Positions 19,923 through 31,344 of a stretch of DNA of 64,000 bases are shown in pieces. Source of the stretch: Lineus longissimus. Taxonomy: Eukaryota > Nemertea > Pilidiophora > Heteronemertea > Lineidae. The DNA is taken from the NCBI RefSeq assembly GCF_910592395.1, contig NC_088311.1, forward strand, positions 17,114,501-17,178,500. Reading direction: 5' to 3'. Numbering within the stretch: the first letter of the stretch is position 1; each line of letters starts with the position of its first letter. The position numbers and the translations under genes are program-made. Below the pieces are notes generated by a model. It worked only from the letters and a program-made list of their open reading frames with translations. It made no database searches and was not told where the DNA came from.

Positions 19923-22157
19923 ATAATAATAATAATACGAGTCTTATATAGCGCAGTATCCAACCATTAACTGGCCGCTCAGTCGGTGGTAGAGCATCCG
20001 ACTGACATCCAACCATTAACTGGCCGCTCAAAGCGCTTGATAGGCCTCTTTAAAAAGCAAATGTTTGAGTTGTCCCTTGAAAGATAACAGAGAGCTGCAG
20101 TTCCTAACAGTTGAAGGAAGTTTGTTCCACAGCTGAGGGGCTCCAATTGAAAATGCTCTACCACCGACTGACATGACATTGGTCTTTGGGATAGACAGAA
20201 GAACGGCCGATGAAGAGCGCAGAGTTCGAGAAACGGTATGAACGGAGAGAAGTTCTGAAAGGTATTGGGGAGCAAGTTGGTGAAGACACTTGTAAGTAAG
20301 AAGGAGAACCTTGAACTTGATGCGCTGTTGCACAGGAAGCCAATGTAGAGACCTGAGTACTGGGGAAATGGAAGATTGTTTCTTGGTCTTGGTAATTAGG
20401 CGAGCGGCAGAATTTTGTACCTTCTGTAGGGGTATAATTGTTGAATTGGGACAACCAAGGAAAAGGGAATTACAGAAATCCAGGCGAGATATTACAAGAG
20501 CCTGGACATATAACCTGGTGGTATTTGGAGTTAGATATTTTCTGATTTTCCCGATGTTACGAATGTGAAAATTGGTGGCCCGTACACATGTGTTAATGTG
20601 TTCTTTGAAATTGAAATCACGGTCCAAGATCACACCCAAATCTCTTGCAAAAACAGAAGAATATACATTTGCATCAATGATACGGATGGCGGGGAGATTA
20701 ATAGTGCTGCTGAACCTGCGGGAACAGATTAGCAGAATCTCGGTCTTGTCGCCATTACAGCTAAGAAAGTTGTCGACCAACCCAAGGAGGATACCGCGGT
20801 GACGTCACGGCTTTTCCAAGATGGCGCTGCATATTGTAAACAAACTCGATCCACGGCCAAGGGAAAATCAAGTCATCAAAAAAGTTAGATTTTTCGCATC
20901 AAATCAGAGTTATTAGTACTTTTCTGCTATGAAATAAGTCTTCAGACAATAAGCTATCATTTGAATAATGAAAAGTGCTGTTTTGATGGGGAAAAATAGG
21001 GTTTTTAAAACCAAATAGCCGGGCACCGATCTTCCAAAATTAGCGAGGGTTTAAAACAGTCTCCCAGATATGGGGCAATCTCTTCATTATCATAATGGGA
21101 TTTGGAGGCATGTTTACAGATTTTACAAGTTTGAGACCTGTTGGACCTAAAACTCGCATAGATCCCCATAGATCCCCTTTATTTGTCGAGTTAGCGCCCC
21201 TGTAAGATCATGCATTTTCGGACACTAGAACGAAATCTTCCTGCGGATATCGTGGTTTCGGTGATGATTTAAGGAGAAATTGACTGTTCTTAGAGTTGTA
21301 TGGGACAGAAATGAGTTCATACTTCATGAATACATGAATATATTATGATATGGGCGGGCTATTAAGTCAAAACAATAACAAACTCAACTGCATCTCTACT
21401 GTATATTGCGTAGTGCATTGCCTAGTGTATTTCGTAGTGTATTTTAGCGGAGACATTATTTCCGCACTTTGGCCACGCCAAACGTCTTTTTTATTCGTGG
21501 AAGTTAATCTGCTCTGTAAATATTATTTTACACAGGAAGAATCCATACTAGGTATTGCAATATTTCATGTCTATTGGTGTTTTTGTGTACAGGAGCGCAC
21601 CAGACAGTGAGACGTGGAGATGTGTTCAGTGCTGCTGCTGTCAGTAGACTGAATCTGATTGGCCACAGCGATCACTAATATGGGTCGGGATCACGTGATG
21701 TGACGTCACCGCGGTATCCTCCTTGCGACCAACCAGAGATTTAAATCGTGGACAGCATTAGAGATCTTGGAGCAGGTGGTACTAATCTCAGTTATAGTGA
21801 AGGCCACATACAATTGACTGTCATCAGCATATAAGTGGTACATAATGGCATGCTTACGGATGATTCCACCAACTGGGGTAGTGTAGACAGTAAAAAGTAC
21901 TGGTCCCAGTATAGAACCCTGGGGAACACCGAACTTGATAGGACTAGGTCTTGACAATCTGCCGTCAATGCATACCTCTTGTGATCTGTTATCAAGATAA
22001 GACGAAACCCATGCCAGTGCTGTGCCAGTAACACCCATAGCAGCAAGTCTCTGAAGTAGTCTGGAATGGTTCACAGTGTCAAATGCGGCGCTCATATCGA
22101 GTAATACAAGGAGTACACACTTCTTTTCATCAAGTGCATGAATTATGTCATTGTGTA
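19923..22157 (-). pseudogene. L2/CR1-like LINE, 5'-truncated, split by a DNA transposon
   Basis: Minus-strand reverse transcriptase. The segment 21735-22157 encodes the palm, with LLDMSAAFDTVNHSRLL, GVPQGSILGPVLFTVY and YADDSQLYV. The segment 20028-20782 encodes the thumb and C-terminal part, with ARDLGVILDRDF, ISRLDFCNSLF and the end motif LHWLPVQQRIKFK. The two are separated by the 943-bp element at 20783-21725. The 3' end is an (ATT)n tail at about 19923-19935. No endonuclease remains, so the copy was truncated on insertion at 22157. It lies inside a Tc/mariner-type element. Confidence 0.9.
20783..21725. mobile_element. 943-bp non-autonomous transposon with 9-bp target duplication
   Basis: Terminal inverted repeats CAAGGAGGATACCGCGGTGA followed by CGTCA at both ends, flanked by the perfect 9-bp direct repeat CGACCAACC (20774-20782 and 21726-21734). 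No transposase frame. The duplication length fits Mutator-type elements; the end sequence differs from the elements at 4502 and 13292. It splits the reverse transcriptase of the surrounding LINE. Confidence 0.93.
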
Positions 22158-22640
22158 CTCTGTCGAAAAAATCATCATAAAATTAACATAGGGAGGAGTT
22201 TTGAAAAACTGGCTACACCCCTTTGTAGAGGGTGTGATTCTGCATCGTATTATACCAGTGTCATCGTTAACACTTTACGTTCCAATGAGCATGGAAGAAT
22301 TTTAATTTTGAAAAGTTAAAGTCCTTTGCGCACGGGAATGTGAGGGTTAGAATTGGATGTGTCAAAGTGAATGAAAAATTTAGATGGAGTTTTACTCGCA
22401 TGCCAAAGCGTTTTTGAAATAATTCACCCTTTCTCCCTCTAATCCTGAAACAAAACTATCTCATTTCTGAGTGTAGATCTTCATCAAGGGGTTAACGCAA
22501 TGGCATGAAGTGGTCGTGACCATAATAACCATAAGTCCTATCTTGTCAAATTCATATTTGCTTCAAATAGCTACCTTATGTTGGTTAGATAATAGGCCTA
22601 ACGTAATTCCTGGCCATAAATCTGTGAGCATCTGTGCATT

Positions 22641-23276
22641 TTGTCCTCACTGTTTGGCTTGTGTCCTGTGGACAGGTATGGATGCAAAATGGTCAGGCCA
22701 CAGTACACCCCTCATCAGAGGTCTTTTCTGGTTACTGAATATCTCCAAACCAAAAGTGTCCCTGCTGTTCTTGAGCGGTTCCAACGTCAATTTCCAAATG
22801 TGAGAATTCCAAGTCGTGCCACTGTCTTCAACAACGTCAATAAGTACCGTACTTCTGGAACCAGCCACAATCTCAACAAAGGGAGGTCGGGCCGACGAAG
22901 GACGGAACGTACTCCAGCCAACATTGAAGCAGTGAGGACACTCCTCGACGAACACCATGTCGGACAAGAGAGAGAGGAGACCATCAGCTGCAGAAGGAAC
23001 GGTCTTGGCATGTCGTCAACCACATTCAATCGTATCACGCGCCTTGACCTGCGATTCCACCCGTACCAAATGATTAAGAGGCATCAACTTCTTCCCGGCG
23101 ATTTGGCACGTTGCCTACGATTCTGCCAGTGGTTGCTTGGACAGCGGCAACGTTTCCTCGATGACTTTATCATCGGAGATGAGTCTGACTTCGCCATGAA
23201 TGCTTTTGTGAACAGCCATCATTTGGTACGGGTGGAATCGCAGGTCAAGGCGCGTGATACGATTGAATGTGGTTGA
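22641..23276 (+). pseudogene. Tc3/mariner-like transposase, N-terminal half (left arm)
   Basis: About 200 codons with an N-terminal helix-turn-helix (YTPHQRSFLVTEYLQTKSV), a basic linker (KGRSGRRRTERTP) and a second DNA-binding part (SCRRNGLGMSSTTFNRI). The first catalytic Asp region follows in the loop (FLDDFIIGDESDFAMN, about 23150-23205). Later catalytic residues are missing because the sequence turns into the inverted second copy. This resembles a widespread invertebrate transposase family annotated Tc3-like. Confidence 0.8.
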
Positions 23277-23720
23277 CGACATGCCAAGACCGTTCCTTCT
23301 GCAGCTGATGGTCTCCTCTCTCTCTTGTCCGACATGGTGTTCGTCGAGGAGTGTCCTCACTGCTTCAATGTTGGCTGGAGTACGTTCCGTCCTTCGTCGG
23401 CCCGACCTCCCTTTGTTGAGATTGTGGCTGGTTCCAGAAGTACGGTACTTATTGACGTTGTTGAAGACAGTGGCACGACTTGGAACTCTCACATTTGGAA
23501 ATTGACGTTGGAACCGCTCAAGAACAGCAGGGACACTTTTGGTTTGGAGATATTCAGTAACCAGAAAAGACCTCTGATGAGGGGTGTACTGTGGCCTGAC
23601 CATTTTGCATCCATACCACAGGACACAAGCCAAACAGTGAGGACAAAATGCACAGATGCTCACAGATTTATGGCCAGGAATTACGTTAGGCCTATTATCT
23701 AACCAACATAAGGTGGCTAT
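23218..23720 (-). pseudogene. Tc3/mariner-like transposase, N-terminal third (right arm, inverted)
   Basis: The mirror of the left arm on the minus strand, nearly identical through the helix-turn-helix and basic linker. It ends at the loop (23217), so it lacks the catalytic part. A few small differences exist, including a six-base deletion near 23620 relative to the left arm. Confidence 0.8.
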
Positions 23721-24159
23721 TTGAAGAAAATATGAATTTGACAAGATAGGACTTATGGTTATTATGGTCACGACCACTTCATGCCATTGCGTTAACCCCT
23801 TGATGAAGATCTACACTCAGAAATGAGATAGTTTTGTTTCAGGATTAGAGGGTGAAAGGGTTAATTATTTCAAAAACGCTTTGGCATGCGAGTAAAACTC
23901 CATCTAAATTTTTCATTCACTTGACACATCCAATTTTAACCCTCACATTCCCGTGCGCAAAGGACTTTAATTTTTCAAAATTAAAATTCTTCCATGCTCA
24001 TTGGAACGTAAAGTGTCAACGATGACACTGGTATAATACGATGCAGAATCACACCCTCTACAAAGGGGTGTAGCCAGTTTTTCAAAACTCCTCCCTATGT
24101 TAATTTTATGATGATTTTTTCGACAGTCTAATTTTTTCTGATACACCCTGTACTGAAAT

Positions 24160-24700
24160 TGAAATAGAGTCAAGAGAAGGCCGAGATGAACAATAACTTT
24201 TACCATAGTTTTTAATATTTATCTGAATTTTTACCTCCCCCCCCCCCCCCCCATCTAGCTTGGCCATATCAATTTATCAATTACATCACAGTGATTTAGT
24301 TGGTATGAATTGCATTTTCCCACCGTGCAAATAGTCTATATCATATAGAAAATGCAAAAGCCCATGTAATTATTACGAAAGGATGGTCGGGGCCCTTGGT
24401 ATAAGAATAGAAACATATCAATCAAAACTCACTGGATCTTTTTCTTTTTTTAAGCATAGTATAGCCTGATCAGCCAAGCACGTACTAGTACTAGTATTTG
24501 GATCAACGTGGACTCATGTCGTCAGTCGACTTACTGGTTGTCGCGCAAAAGACTCTGAAGTTGCCGCGGTACTTTTTAACAGAACTTTCATTCCGTGACC
24601 AGGTATCATCCATTTTTGTGAGTATAAAAACAGTTCAATCGATCTTTTCCAATACCATTAGGGTCTAAGAAAATGCTTGTTTTACATTACTCTACCTTTA
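24160..24700. other. No gene seen
   Basis: Intergenic sequence with a run of 15 C at about 24238-24252. Nothing recognisable. Confidence 0.4.
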
Positions 24701-24710
24701 ATTTATGAGG

Positions 24711-24820
24711 TTTTGCCAAGTTAGCTTCTTCAGCATACATTGCGAAGTTTTGGGTGGATTTATAAGTGATATTCTTGGCAAAATTTGTACTTTTCTGACG
24801 ATGATTCCCCGGATCCCGGG
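24711..24820 (+). repeat. Partial third copy of the ULP1-unit intron segment
   Basis: TTTTGCCAAGTTAGCTTCTT through CGATGATTCCCCGGAT matches 25403-25515 and 38388-38497. It is joined at 24820 to the start of copy 1 by a small GC palindrome (GATCCCGGGATC), marking a rearrangement joint. Confidence 0.8.
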
Positions 24821-24834
24821 ATCCCCCGGGAAGA

Positions 24835-25586
24835 GACGGAATGCCTCAAATTAACAATCCACTAAGTATGACCGCTATTGCGAACCCTCTTGTAGGGCCC
24901 CAAGTTCAAAGTACCCCGTCAACTTCGCATGAATACATTAAGATGGAAAGCCTCCCACCACCTAACGTGACACGTATACCACCCAAGACTCCCGCGCTGA
25001 CGAGAAAAAGCGAAAGGCTCATCTCCAAATATGACTTACCACTCCCAGCACCAAGAAAATCATTGGGGATCCAAATAATGACTCTGAAGCAGATTCTGCC
25101 GACGATCAATCCATTAATTCAATTCTTACTGCCTCAGAACAGAAACATGGCGCCGCACGTGCCTCTAGTTCAGTAGCGTGACCTCTTACTATACCAAAAT
25201 CCCTCCCCAAATCACGAATTTCTCCGCATAAGTAGTTCATTACTGGCACAAAACTAAACAAAAACCAAATTGAAATCACACCGAAACCTATTTTAACCAA
25301 AACGGTAAGCAATGATACATATAACCAATCCTCGCCTATTTCTTCTTTTAAGGAAATAACTCGCACACTTGTCGGGGATGAAAAGCATTGGAGGTGCTGT
25401 GTTTTGCCAAGTTAGCTTCTTCAGCATACATTGCGAAGTTTTGGGAAGTTTTGGGTGGATTTATAAGTGATATTCTTGGCATAATTTGTACTTTTCTGAC
25501 TATGATTCCCCGGATCATCTCACTTCGGTATACTGATAAATCAGTTCATTGTGCTCTTCGCATTATATATTTCAGGGTAAGGTGGG
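24835..25586 (+). repeat. Duplicated ULP1 unit, copy 1, 5' half
   Basis: Nearly identical to 37814-38574. It holds the end of an unrecognised frame (24841-25176: Pro/Ser-rich, with KMESLPPPNVTRI and PALTRKSERLISKYDLP), then non-coding sequence and a polypyrimidine tract ending TATATATTTCAG at about 25575, a likely splice acceptor ahead of the protease exon. The unit is interrupted at GTGGG (25582-25586) by the BEL element. Confidence 0.85.
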
Positions 25587-25749
25587 TGTTGCGGACTAGT
25601 TACGGAACACCCTGTATACCATCATGTAAATTAGGTCAATAAACCACGTGGACGGTGTGCGCGTGAAGATTCGATAGAAAGTCGCGTTTCTCTGAGTTCT
25701 TTGACATTGTTTGAGGGGTTAGAACCCCTTAATGCCGGTGTTCCCGACA
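25587..25749 (+). repeat. BEL/Pao 5' LTR (163 bp)
   Basis: Begins TGTTGCGGACTAG and ends TTCCCGACA. The matching 3' LTR is 35484-35825 once a 179-bp insertion (with its duplication) is discounted. AATAAA occurs at about 25639. Confidence 0.92.
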
Positions 25750-25753
25750 TTAA

Positions 25754-25770
25754 TGGTGCCGAAACCCGGG
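25754..25770 (+). promoter_or_regulatory. BEL primer binding site
   Basis: TGGTGCCGAAACCCGGG begins 4 bases after the LTR end, the usual place and TGG start of a tRNA primer site. The tRNA was not identified. Confidence 0.7.
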
Positions 25771-26054
25771 AAGATATTCCGCAACGGGCGGATGTCGTGT
25801 CACAGGAGAAACGGATTGTAGAAGTTGGAAAAAAGGTGACTTTGTCGGCGGCTCGAAAGCTGACAGCCAACTCAGTGCAGCGTACCGTCCACGTACATTT
25901 GACTGTGCATCGTTTAGTGCATGTCTGCATGTTATTCGCAGTACATGTGAATGTACACGAGTAGTACATTAGTAGAGACAGTGCATGTGATATAGAGGTA
26001 GACTGTAGTTGTTCAATTGATTGTTGCATGCAGAGATAGAGACAGTGTGACAAA

Positions 26055-28226
26055 ATGTCTGCAGAATTCGCTGCAGCTGTGAAGAAAAGGAGCCGTGCCC
26101 AAGGATGGCTCACCCGGGCAATCAAGGGGCTGGAGATGCCCATTGATGAATATAAGAGGGGTGATCGAGGCATAGATGAGGCCATCATCCAGTCAGGTCT
26201 TAACGAACTTGATCTGCGTTTGGCGTCGTATCGAAATGCTGTAGAAGCTGTGGAAATGGAGATCGAGGCCGATGATGAGAAGACGCTTAAAACCGAGTTC
26301 GATGCCAGTAGCAAGATGCTCAACAAGTCCAATATCATACGTGTAGAGGCACTGAGAGCACTTGGTCGCTTACTCGCTGCTACAGAAGCAGCTCGTGTAA
26401 CGGAACAGGAAGACAAAGAGGAGAGTGAAGAGGAAAGTACAGTCTCAAAGAAAGACGATTTGTCCAAGTTAGTGAGATTACCAAAAATCGAATTGCCTAA
26501 ATTTGCGGGTGACGTGATGGAATGGCAATCCTTCTCCGATGAATTTGAGGCTCTCATCCACTCTGCTGACCTGCCGCCAATAAGTAAGTTTACTTATTTA
26601 GAATTCTATCTAGAGGGGGAGGCCAAGGCAACCATCGCTGGTCTCTCCGTGACTGCCGACCATTACGAGGACGCTCGCCAACTGTTAGCTGATCGCTATG
26701 GCAGGAAAGCAAAGATAACGTTTGCCCACATTCAAGCTTTGCTGAAGATGAGTACGCGTACCCACTCGGGGGGCAAGGTGTCCCAACTATCCAAGTTATA
26801 TGATGAAGTTCAAGCCCATGTTCGTAGTCTAGATTCGCTTGACATCACAGGAGATCGGTACGGAGTATTCCTGACGCCCGTGGTACTGTCCTGTCTGCCC
26901 AAGGACGTCCGTTTAGAATGGGCCAGGGAAGGTGAGGGTCACGAGGATGACCTAGATTTTCTCCTTGTGTTTATGAGAGGAGAAATCCGTCGCCGGGAGA
27001 GTGCAGAGTCGTTTAGAGACCTGAAAACCGAGGATAAACCGACGATGGATGTAGCAGCGTCGGCTCCCTCTGTGGGAGCTTTGTATTCAAATTCATCTGG
27101 CAAAACGGGCCAGTGTGGATTATGCCGCAAGCCGCACGCAACCTCGAGATGCTGGGACCTGACAAAGGCGTCGTATGCAGATCGGAAGGAACGAATTAGG
27201 AAAAGCAAGCTCTGTTTCTGGTGCCTTGGGGCACACTTCGCGCGCTCCTGCACTGCAAAGTGTAACAAATGCAGTGGGGGGCACCATTCGCTCCTATGTG
27301 ACAATTCAAGCAAATCGAACAAGGATAAGAAATCTGAAAGGAACGGTCGCTCAGGTGGTAATAACAATAATTCTGCGCCCGTGGACTACGTAGGAGGTAC
27401 CGCCGCCACCTCACACATCATGCTGTCCACAAATACCGCGAGTGATATGCGCACAGTGTTGCCTGTGGCTAAAGTGAAAGTGAAGTGTGGTGATCATGGG
27501 TTCACAGTTGCCACACTGTTGTTCGACAGCGGCTCAGACCGCAGTTATGTGTCATCTCGTCTAGTTAAGAAAACAAAGCCAGAATGGGCATGTGGTATCC
27601 CTATTCAGTTTGCCTCCTTTGGAGGGGGCACCTCCGGCAATGGCAAAATTCATAATATGTATGAGCTGGAGGTCTGCGGCCAAAGGGGCACTGAAATCCA
27701 ACGTATTTCTGCTGTAGAAGTACCAGTAATCTGTTCTCCCTTACAGAGGCCTCAGATTCCCAGCCGAATACTCAATGATTTCTCAGGTATCGAGTTTGCC
27801 GACTCCTACACTGCGGGTCGGGAGGTCATCTCTGTCGACATTTTGATCGGCATAGATCAGTACTGGGATCTTATGAGACCAGGTAGGAAGCGTCACAAGG
27901 AGGGTCCCATGGCCCAAGAAACATCCTTTGGTTGGGTGTTGTCAGGTTGTCTAAAGAATCAGACTCATGTTGATTGTAACTCGTCTACTAACCTTGCCCA
28001 TCAGTTGCTCTGTATAGATACATTTGCAGATCAAACATTGAGAAGCTTCTGGGAGCTGGAGTCTATTGGAATCAGCCAAGGGGAGAAGCCACCCCCAGAT
28101 CCGGTCATCGAGAAATTCGAAAAGACGATACAGATGAAGGATGGTAGGTATGAAGTAGCCCTCCCTTGGAGAAGCGATTTCCGTCCTGGGATGCTACTGG
28201 ACGCAAGGGCCCAACGCGCCGCGTAG
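26055..28226 (+). CDS. gag-pr: BEL/Pao gag and aspartic protease
   Basis: A 723-codon frame starting at ATG 26055. The N-terminal half is a charged, helical gag with the BEL-type block LPKIELPKFAGDVMEWQSF (about residues 145-163). Two or more zinc-knuckle-like Cys/His clusters follow (CGLCRKPHATSRC about residue 354, CFWCLGAHFARSC and CNKCSGGHHSLLC near 395-420). A retropepsin-like segment has LLFDSGSDRSYVSSRLV (about residue 490). The frame closes with YEVALPWRSDF, where BEL polyproteins pass into the reverse transcriptase. Here a foreign 3.1-kb block intervenes before the polymerase resumes at about 31345. Gag assembles the particle and the protease processes the polyprotein. Confidence 0.9.
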   Translation: MSAEFAAAVKKRSRAQGWLTRAIKGLEMPIDEYKRGDRGIDEAIIQSGLNELDLRLASYRNAVEAVEMEIEADDEKTLKTEFDASSKMLNKSNIIRVEALRALGRLLAATEAARVTEQEDKEESEEESTVSKKDDLSKLVRLPKIELPKFAGDVMEWQSFSDEFEALIHSADLPPISKFTYLEFYLEGEAKATIAGLSVTADHYEDARQLLADRYGRKAKITFAHIQALLKMSTRTHSGGKVSQLSKLYDEVQAHVRSLDSLDITGDRYGVFLTPVVLSCLPKDVRLEWAREGEGHEDDLDFLLVFMRGEIRRRESAESFRDLKTEDKPTMDVAASAPSVGALYSNSSGKTGQCGLCRKPHATSRCWDLTKASYADRKERIRKSKLCFWCLGAHFARSCTAKCNKCSGGHHSLLCDNSSKSNKDKKSERNGRSGGNNNNSAPVDYVGGTAATSHIMLSTNTASDMRTVLPVAKVKVKCGDHGFTVATLLFDSGSDRSYVSSRLVKKTKPEWACGIPIQFASFGGGTSGNGKIHNMYELEVCGQRGTEIQRISAVEVPVICSPLQRPQIPSRILNDFSGIEFADSYTAGREVISVDILIGIDQYWDLMRPGRKRHKEGPMAQETSFGWVLSGCLKNQTHVDCNSSTNLAHQLLCIDTFADQTLRSFWELESIGISQGEKPPPDPVIEKFEKTIQMKDGRYEVALPWRSDFRPGMLLDARAQRAA

Positions 28227-31200
28227 CGGCAAAAAAGCGAAGCTGGCGAAACATTTATAACGGGTCACCGTCACTTATTATTGGACTTATAGCGCATTTA
28301 CGGGGTTGCAACTATTTTGCTTTATAGTGTCACCAGGAAAGAAAAGCATGCGACCTAACGCCGATCTATTTGTATAAAGTGATAATTGGAAGGTATATAG
28401 TAGGAAATATCAATAAAATAATCATTCCATGTCGTCTTTTGAGGGCATTTTTGATTGTAAAAAATATATGTGTACGTCACCGTAGTCTCTGCAATGATAA
28501 TTTTATCAGAGCAGTCTCGCGCAAGTAGAAGTTCTTTACCTATTAGTTCTTCACTTGTTAGTCTCAACGTCTGGCGCAAAGCCAGACGTTTTCCATTACG
28601 ATTTCACTACGATGTTTGACAAGAAGGAGCAGTGCGCGAGATATGCTAATGAGCAGACTTCCCTCGATTGAGTTTCTGAAGAATGTTCCATATCGCGCTA
28701 AGCTCATCACTACTGATTATGACAGGCGTGCAACGGTAGGTATCTGCTCCCCAACTTCCACCCTAATACGGTACAATAAGTTACCATTTGATGGGAATGG
28801 GACAATGCCCTCACTGTTTATGGAGTCATAGGGATAAGAAGACATTATTCATTAGTGTTGGTACAAGTGATTTTGCCCAAAAAGCATGCGCATTCAAAAA
28901 ACAAAATATGCAAGGTTACGGTATCACGTACATGACCATGACGACGTGCAGAAAGTGCACTGGCCAGTGCATACCCTATGGCTATGTACTAGTAAACATG
29001 GTAAACATGAACAACATCATTATTCATCGGCAGTTCATTTTAATCCGAGCTTTTCCTGAAACATATAGCCATGATGATTAGGCCTACCATGTACCATGAC
29101 CAATAACAGCACTAGATCATGTAGATGTCAACAAGTTCACATGAACCGTATAATCCCGCATGGCGCATGTGGGGCATGCGTCTAAACCAAAGCCCCAAAA
29201 TCACTTGTTTTGGTCTATTTCACTTGTGTTTCCCCCGTCTCCCAGTCCATAATACATTTACAGTTTACAATCCCCGATCATGGCCCAACAAAAGGTCATC
29301 GGTTGACTAAAGGAACACAACTGTTCAATGGATTTATAGTTGAATGCGATCAAACTACGTCTTTTCAATCGTGGATTGTAAATTTAACCCCATGGGCCTA
29401 GGGAAGGCCCTATAACAATACTTTCGACACAGTTATTATCTCCGCTGCCTCCACCATGTTACACACAGTGCTCACTGCTGATTCTAAAATGCGCCACCTA
29501 GTCAAAACAGGACATATGTTCTTCTAGGAATAGATCTCTTTCCAATATTTCGTCATTCCACTATCGTCATCACCTCATCATACTTTCATTGACATTACAG
29601 GCACACATCCACAGAGCACTCTTCAAATCATCTACACAGTGGTTATCCAACTAGGATTATAAAGGTAATTTCTTAGCCCCACACAGTGGGTTTCAGTCTT
29701 GATAAAGGGGCACTATTGCTAGCAGCTAGGTAGGCAAGATAAAGTTAGACGAAGTAGCCGATAGGGGTCTCTCACCCCTCAAAGTCCGTCACAACTATTC
29801 AAGCTTGTACAAGGAATACATGCAGCGCTGACTCTAACAAGACCCAATGGGAATGTCGCACAGTCATCTGTCAAAAACAAGACCTATGTTGCAGTATGAT
29901 CTCTTGCCAATATTTAATAATTGCACTATCGTCATCACCTCATCATACTTCATTGACATTACAGGTACACATTGACATAGACCACTGTTGCAGTCAACGA
30001 CACAGTCGCTATCCAAGTAGCATTATAGAGGTAATTATCATTATCATACCTCATTAGCATGTGAACCAATCACGTCGCGTCCTTTGCGATCACGGCAAAG
30101 CCTCATGGAATAATGTCTTTCACCGTTGAATAATTTTTCATATTCCATGCCTACAACTTCAATTTCTTCATATTCCATGGCTAGAAGTTCAATACTAATA
30201 TAATATCCAAGATAAAGTTACAAGAAGTAGTCAATAGGGTCTCTCACCTCTCACTGTATGTCCACACTATTCACGCTTGTACGAGGAATACATTCAATGC
30301 TGAATCTAACAACACCCAGGGCCCTTACTCTGTATATTAGTCACTGGAAGATGGCCCATTTCATTCCTTGCTTCTACTTCACCTATAGTCTCATTGCAAA
30401 CACCTCAGTTCTATGATATCACATTCACTTTCAGCTGTCATGCAACGCAACAACTGTGCTATCTGCCATCGCACATCAACGAAGAAGTGCAGCCGCCCAC
30501 ATTCCACCTCACGTCTGTCCGACCAGCTGCAATCCTCGAGGACGCCCCACTGTACCACGATTTCACTACGATGTTTGACAAGAAGGAGCAGTGCACGAGA
30601 TAGGCAAATGAGCAGACTTCCCTCGCTTGAGTTTCGGAAGAATGTTCCATATCGCGCTAAGCTGACCACTGCTGACCATGACAGGCGTGCATTGGACTGG
30701 TACAGGTTGGAACTGAACATTGAATATGCTGGTGGTGACGCTTTCTGATGAGAAGTTGGTCGTGACTGATGCAGTATCCTTGGACTTGTCCACAGCATCG
30801 TTCAATCATTGCTCTCTGTGCTGCCTTGATTCTGTACTTACCCAAATACTAAGACCAAATGCCTGTTGACTGTGCTTTAAGAGAGACTGGCGCCATGCCT
30901 AGAGATATGACTGACCCCTATTGGCAAATTTGTATGACTTTATCTTGCCTACCTAGCTGCTGCCTATAGTCTCCCTTTAACTGCGGAGCACTTCAAAGTC
31001 GATAAAATGCCATGTTCCACCTTTTAATGTGTTCAGACCGCCATTTTCAAAATAATCAAGTCAGGACACTGCCTTCTAGTCTCATAATAAATTTAGCTTT
31101 CCTCAATAATAACATTTCTTCTTCTTCAATGCTTTCATCATTCCAAACTTCTCCTCCTCTGACTTTTACAGGGGTACAGTCATGGCAATCAAAACCCAAA

Positions 31201-31340
31201 TACTGAGACCAAATGCCTGTTGACTGTGCTTTAAGAGAGACTGGCGCCATGCCTAGTCTCTCTTAAAGCACAGTCAACAGACACCAACCCCCTCAGACTC
31301 AGAAACCACAAACGCCCAACCCTTCCTGCTACCTTAATAC
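28200..31340. mobile_element. 3.1-kb composite insertion inside the BEL polyprotein
   Basis: BEL coding stops near 28195 and resumes near 31345 in the same polyprotein order. The block has no coding region I can identify. It is built of repeats: about 28600-28735 resembles 30555-30690 (CACTACGATGTTTGACAAGA shared); about 29480-29860 resembles 29870-30310; about 29698-29780 is inverted relative to 30905-30985 (AGCTAGGTAGGCAAGATAAA); 30845-30900 resembles 31190-31250. More than one mobile element is probably present. Exact ends and target duplication were not resolved. Confidence 0.65.
31218..31279. repeat. Perfect 24-bp-stem hairpin
   Basis: TGTTGACTGTGCTTTAAGAG followed by AGAC pairs with its exact reverse complement, with a loop of about 14 bases. 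It appears to be a fold-back at the end of one of the repeats in the inserted block. Confidence 0.85.
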
Positions 31341-31344
31341 TTCT

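Larger units (their letters stand above)
19897..24150. mobile_element. TA-flanked inverted-dimer transposon (Tc/mariner-related) carrying nested insertions
   Basis: The ends are inverted repeats starting CAGGGTGTATCAGAAAAAAT and then TAGAC, each flanked by TA (19895-19896 and 24151-24152), as in the IS630-Tc1-mariner group. The left end is cut after about 26 bp by a LINE (19923-22157), then resumes with GTCGAAAAAATCATC. From 22158 the element is a giant palindrome: left arm to about 23074, loop 23075-23217, right arm to about 24126. Both arms carry the N-terminal half of the same transposase. Without the LINE the element is about 2.0 kb. Confidence 0.88.

Noticed and set aside
19979-20010. 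tRNA-like stretch (GTGGTAGAGCATCCGAC)
   Set aside because: Resembles a D-arm but no acceptor stem or T-arm follows; it is explained as an inverted copy of nearby LINE sequence.
25106-25366. Hydrophobic minus-strand frame conserved in both ULP1-unit copies
   Set aside because: Conservation follows from the recent duplication; the frame overlaps the likely intron and has no independent support.
25631-26557. 308-codon minus-strand frame
   Set aside because: Antisense shadow of the BEL gag and LTR; Ser-rich with no motif.
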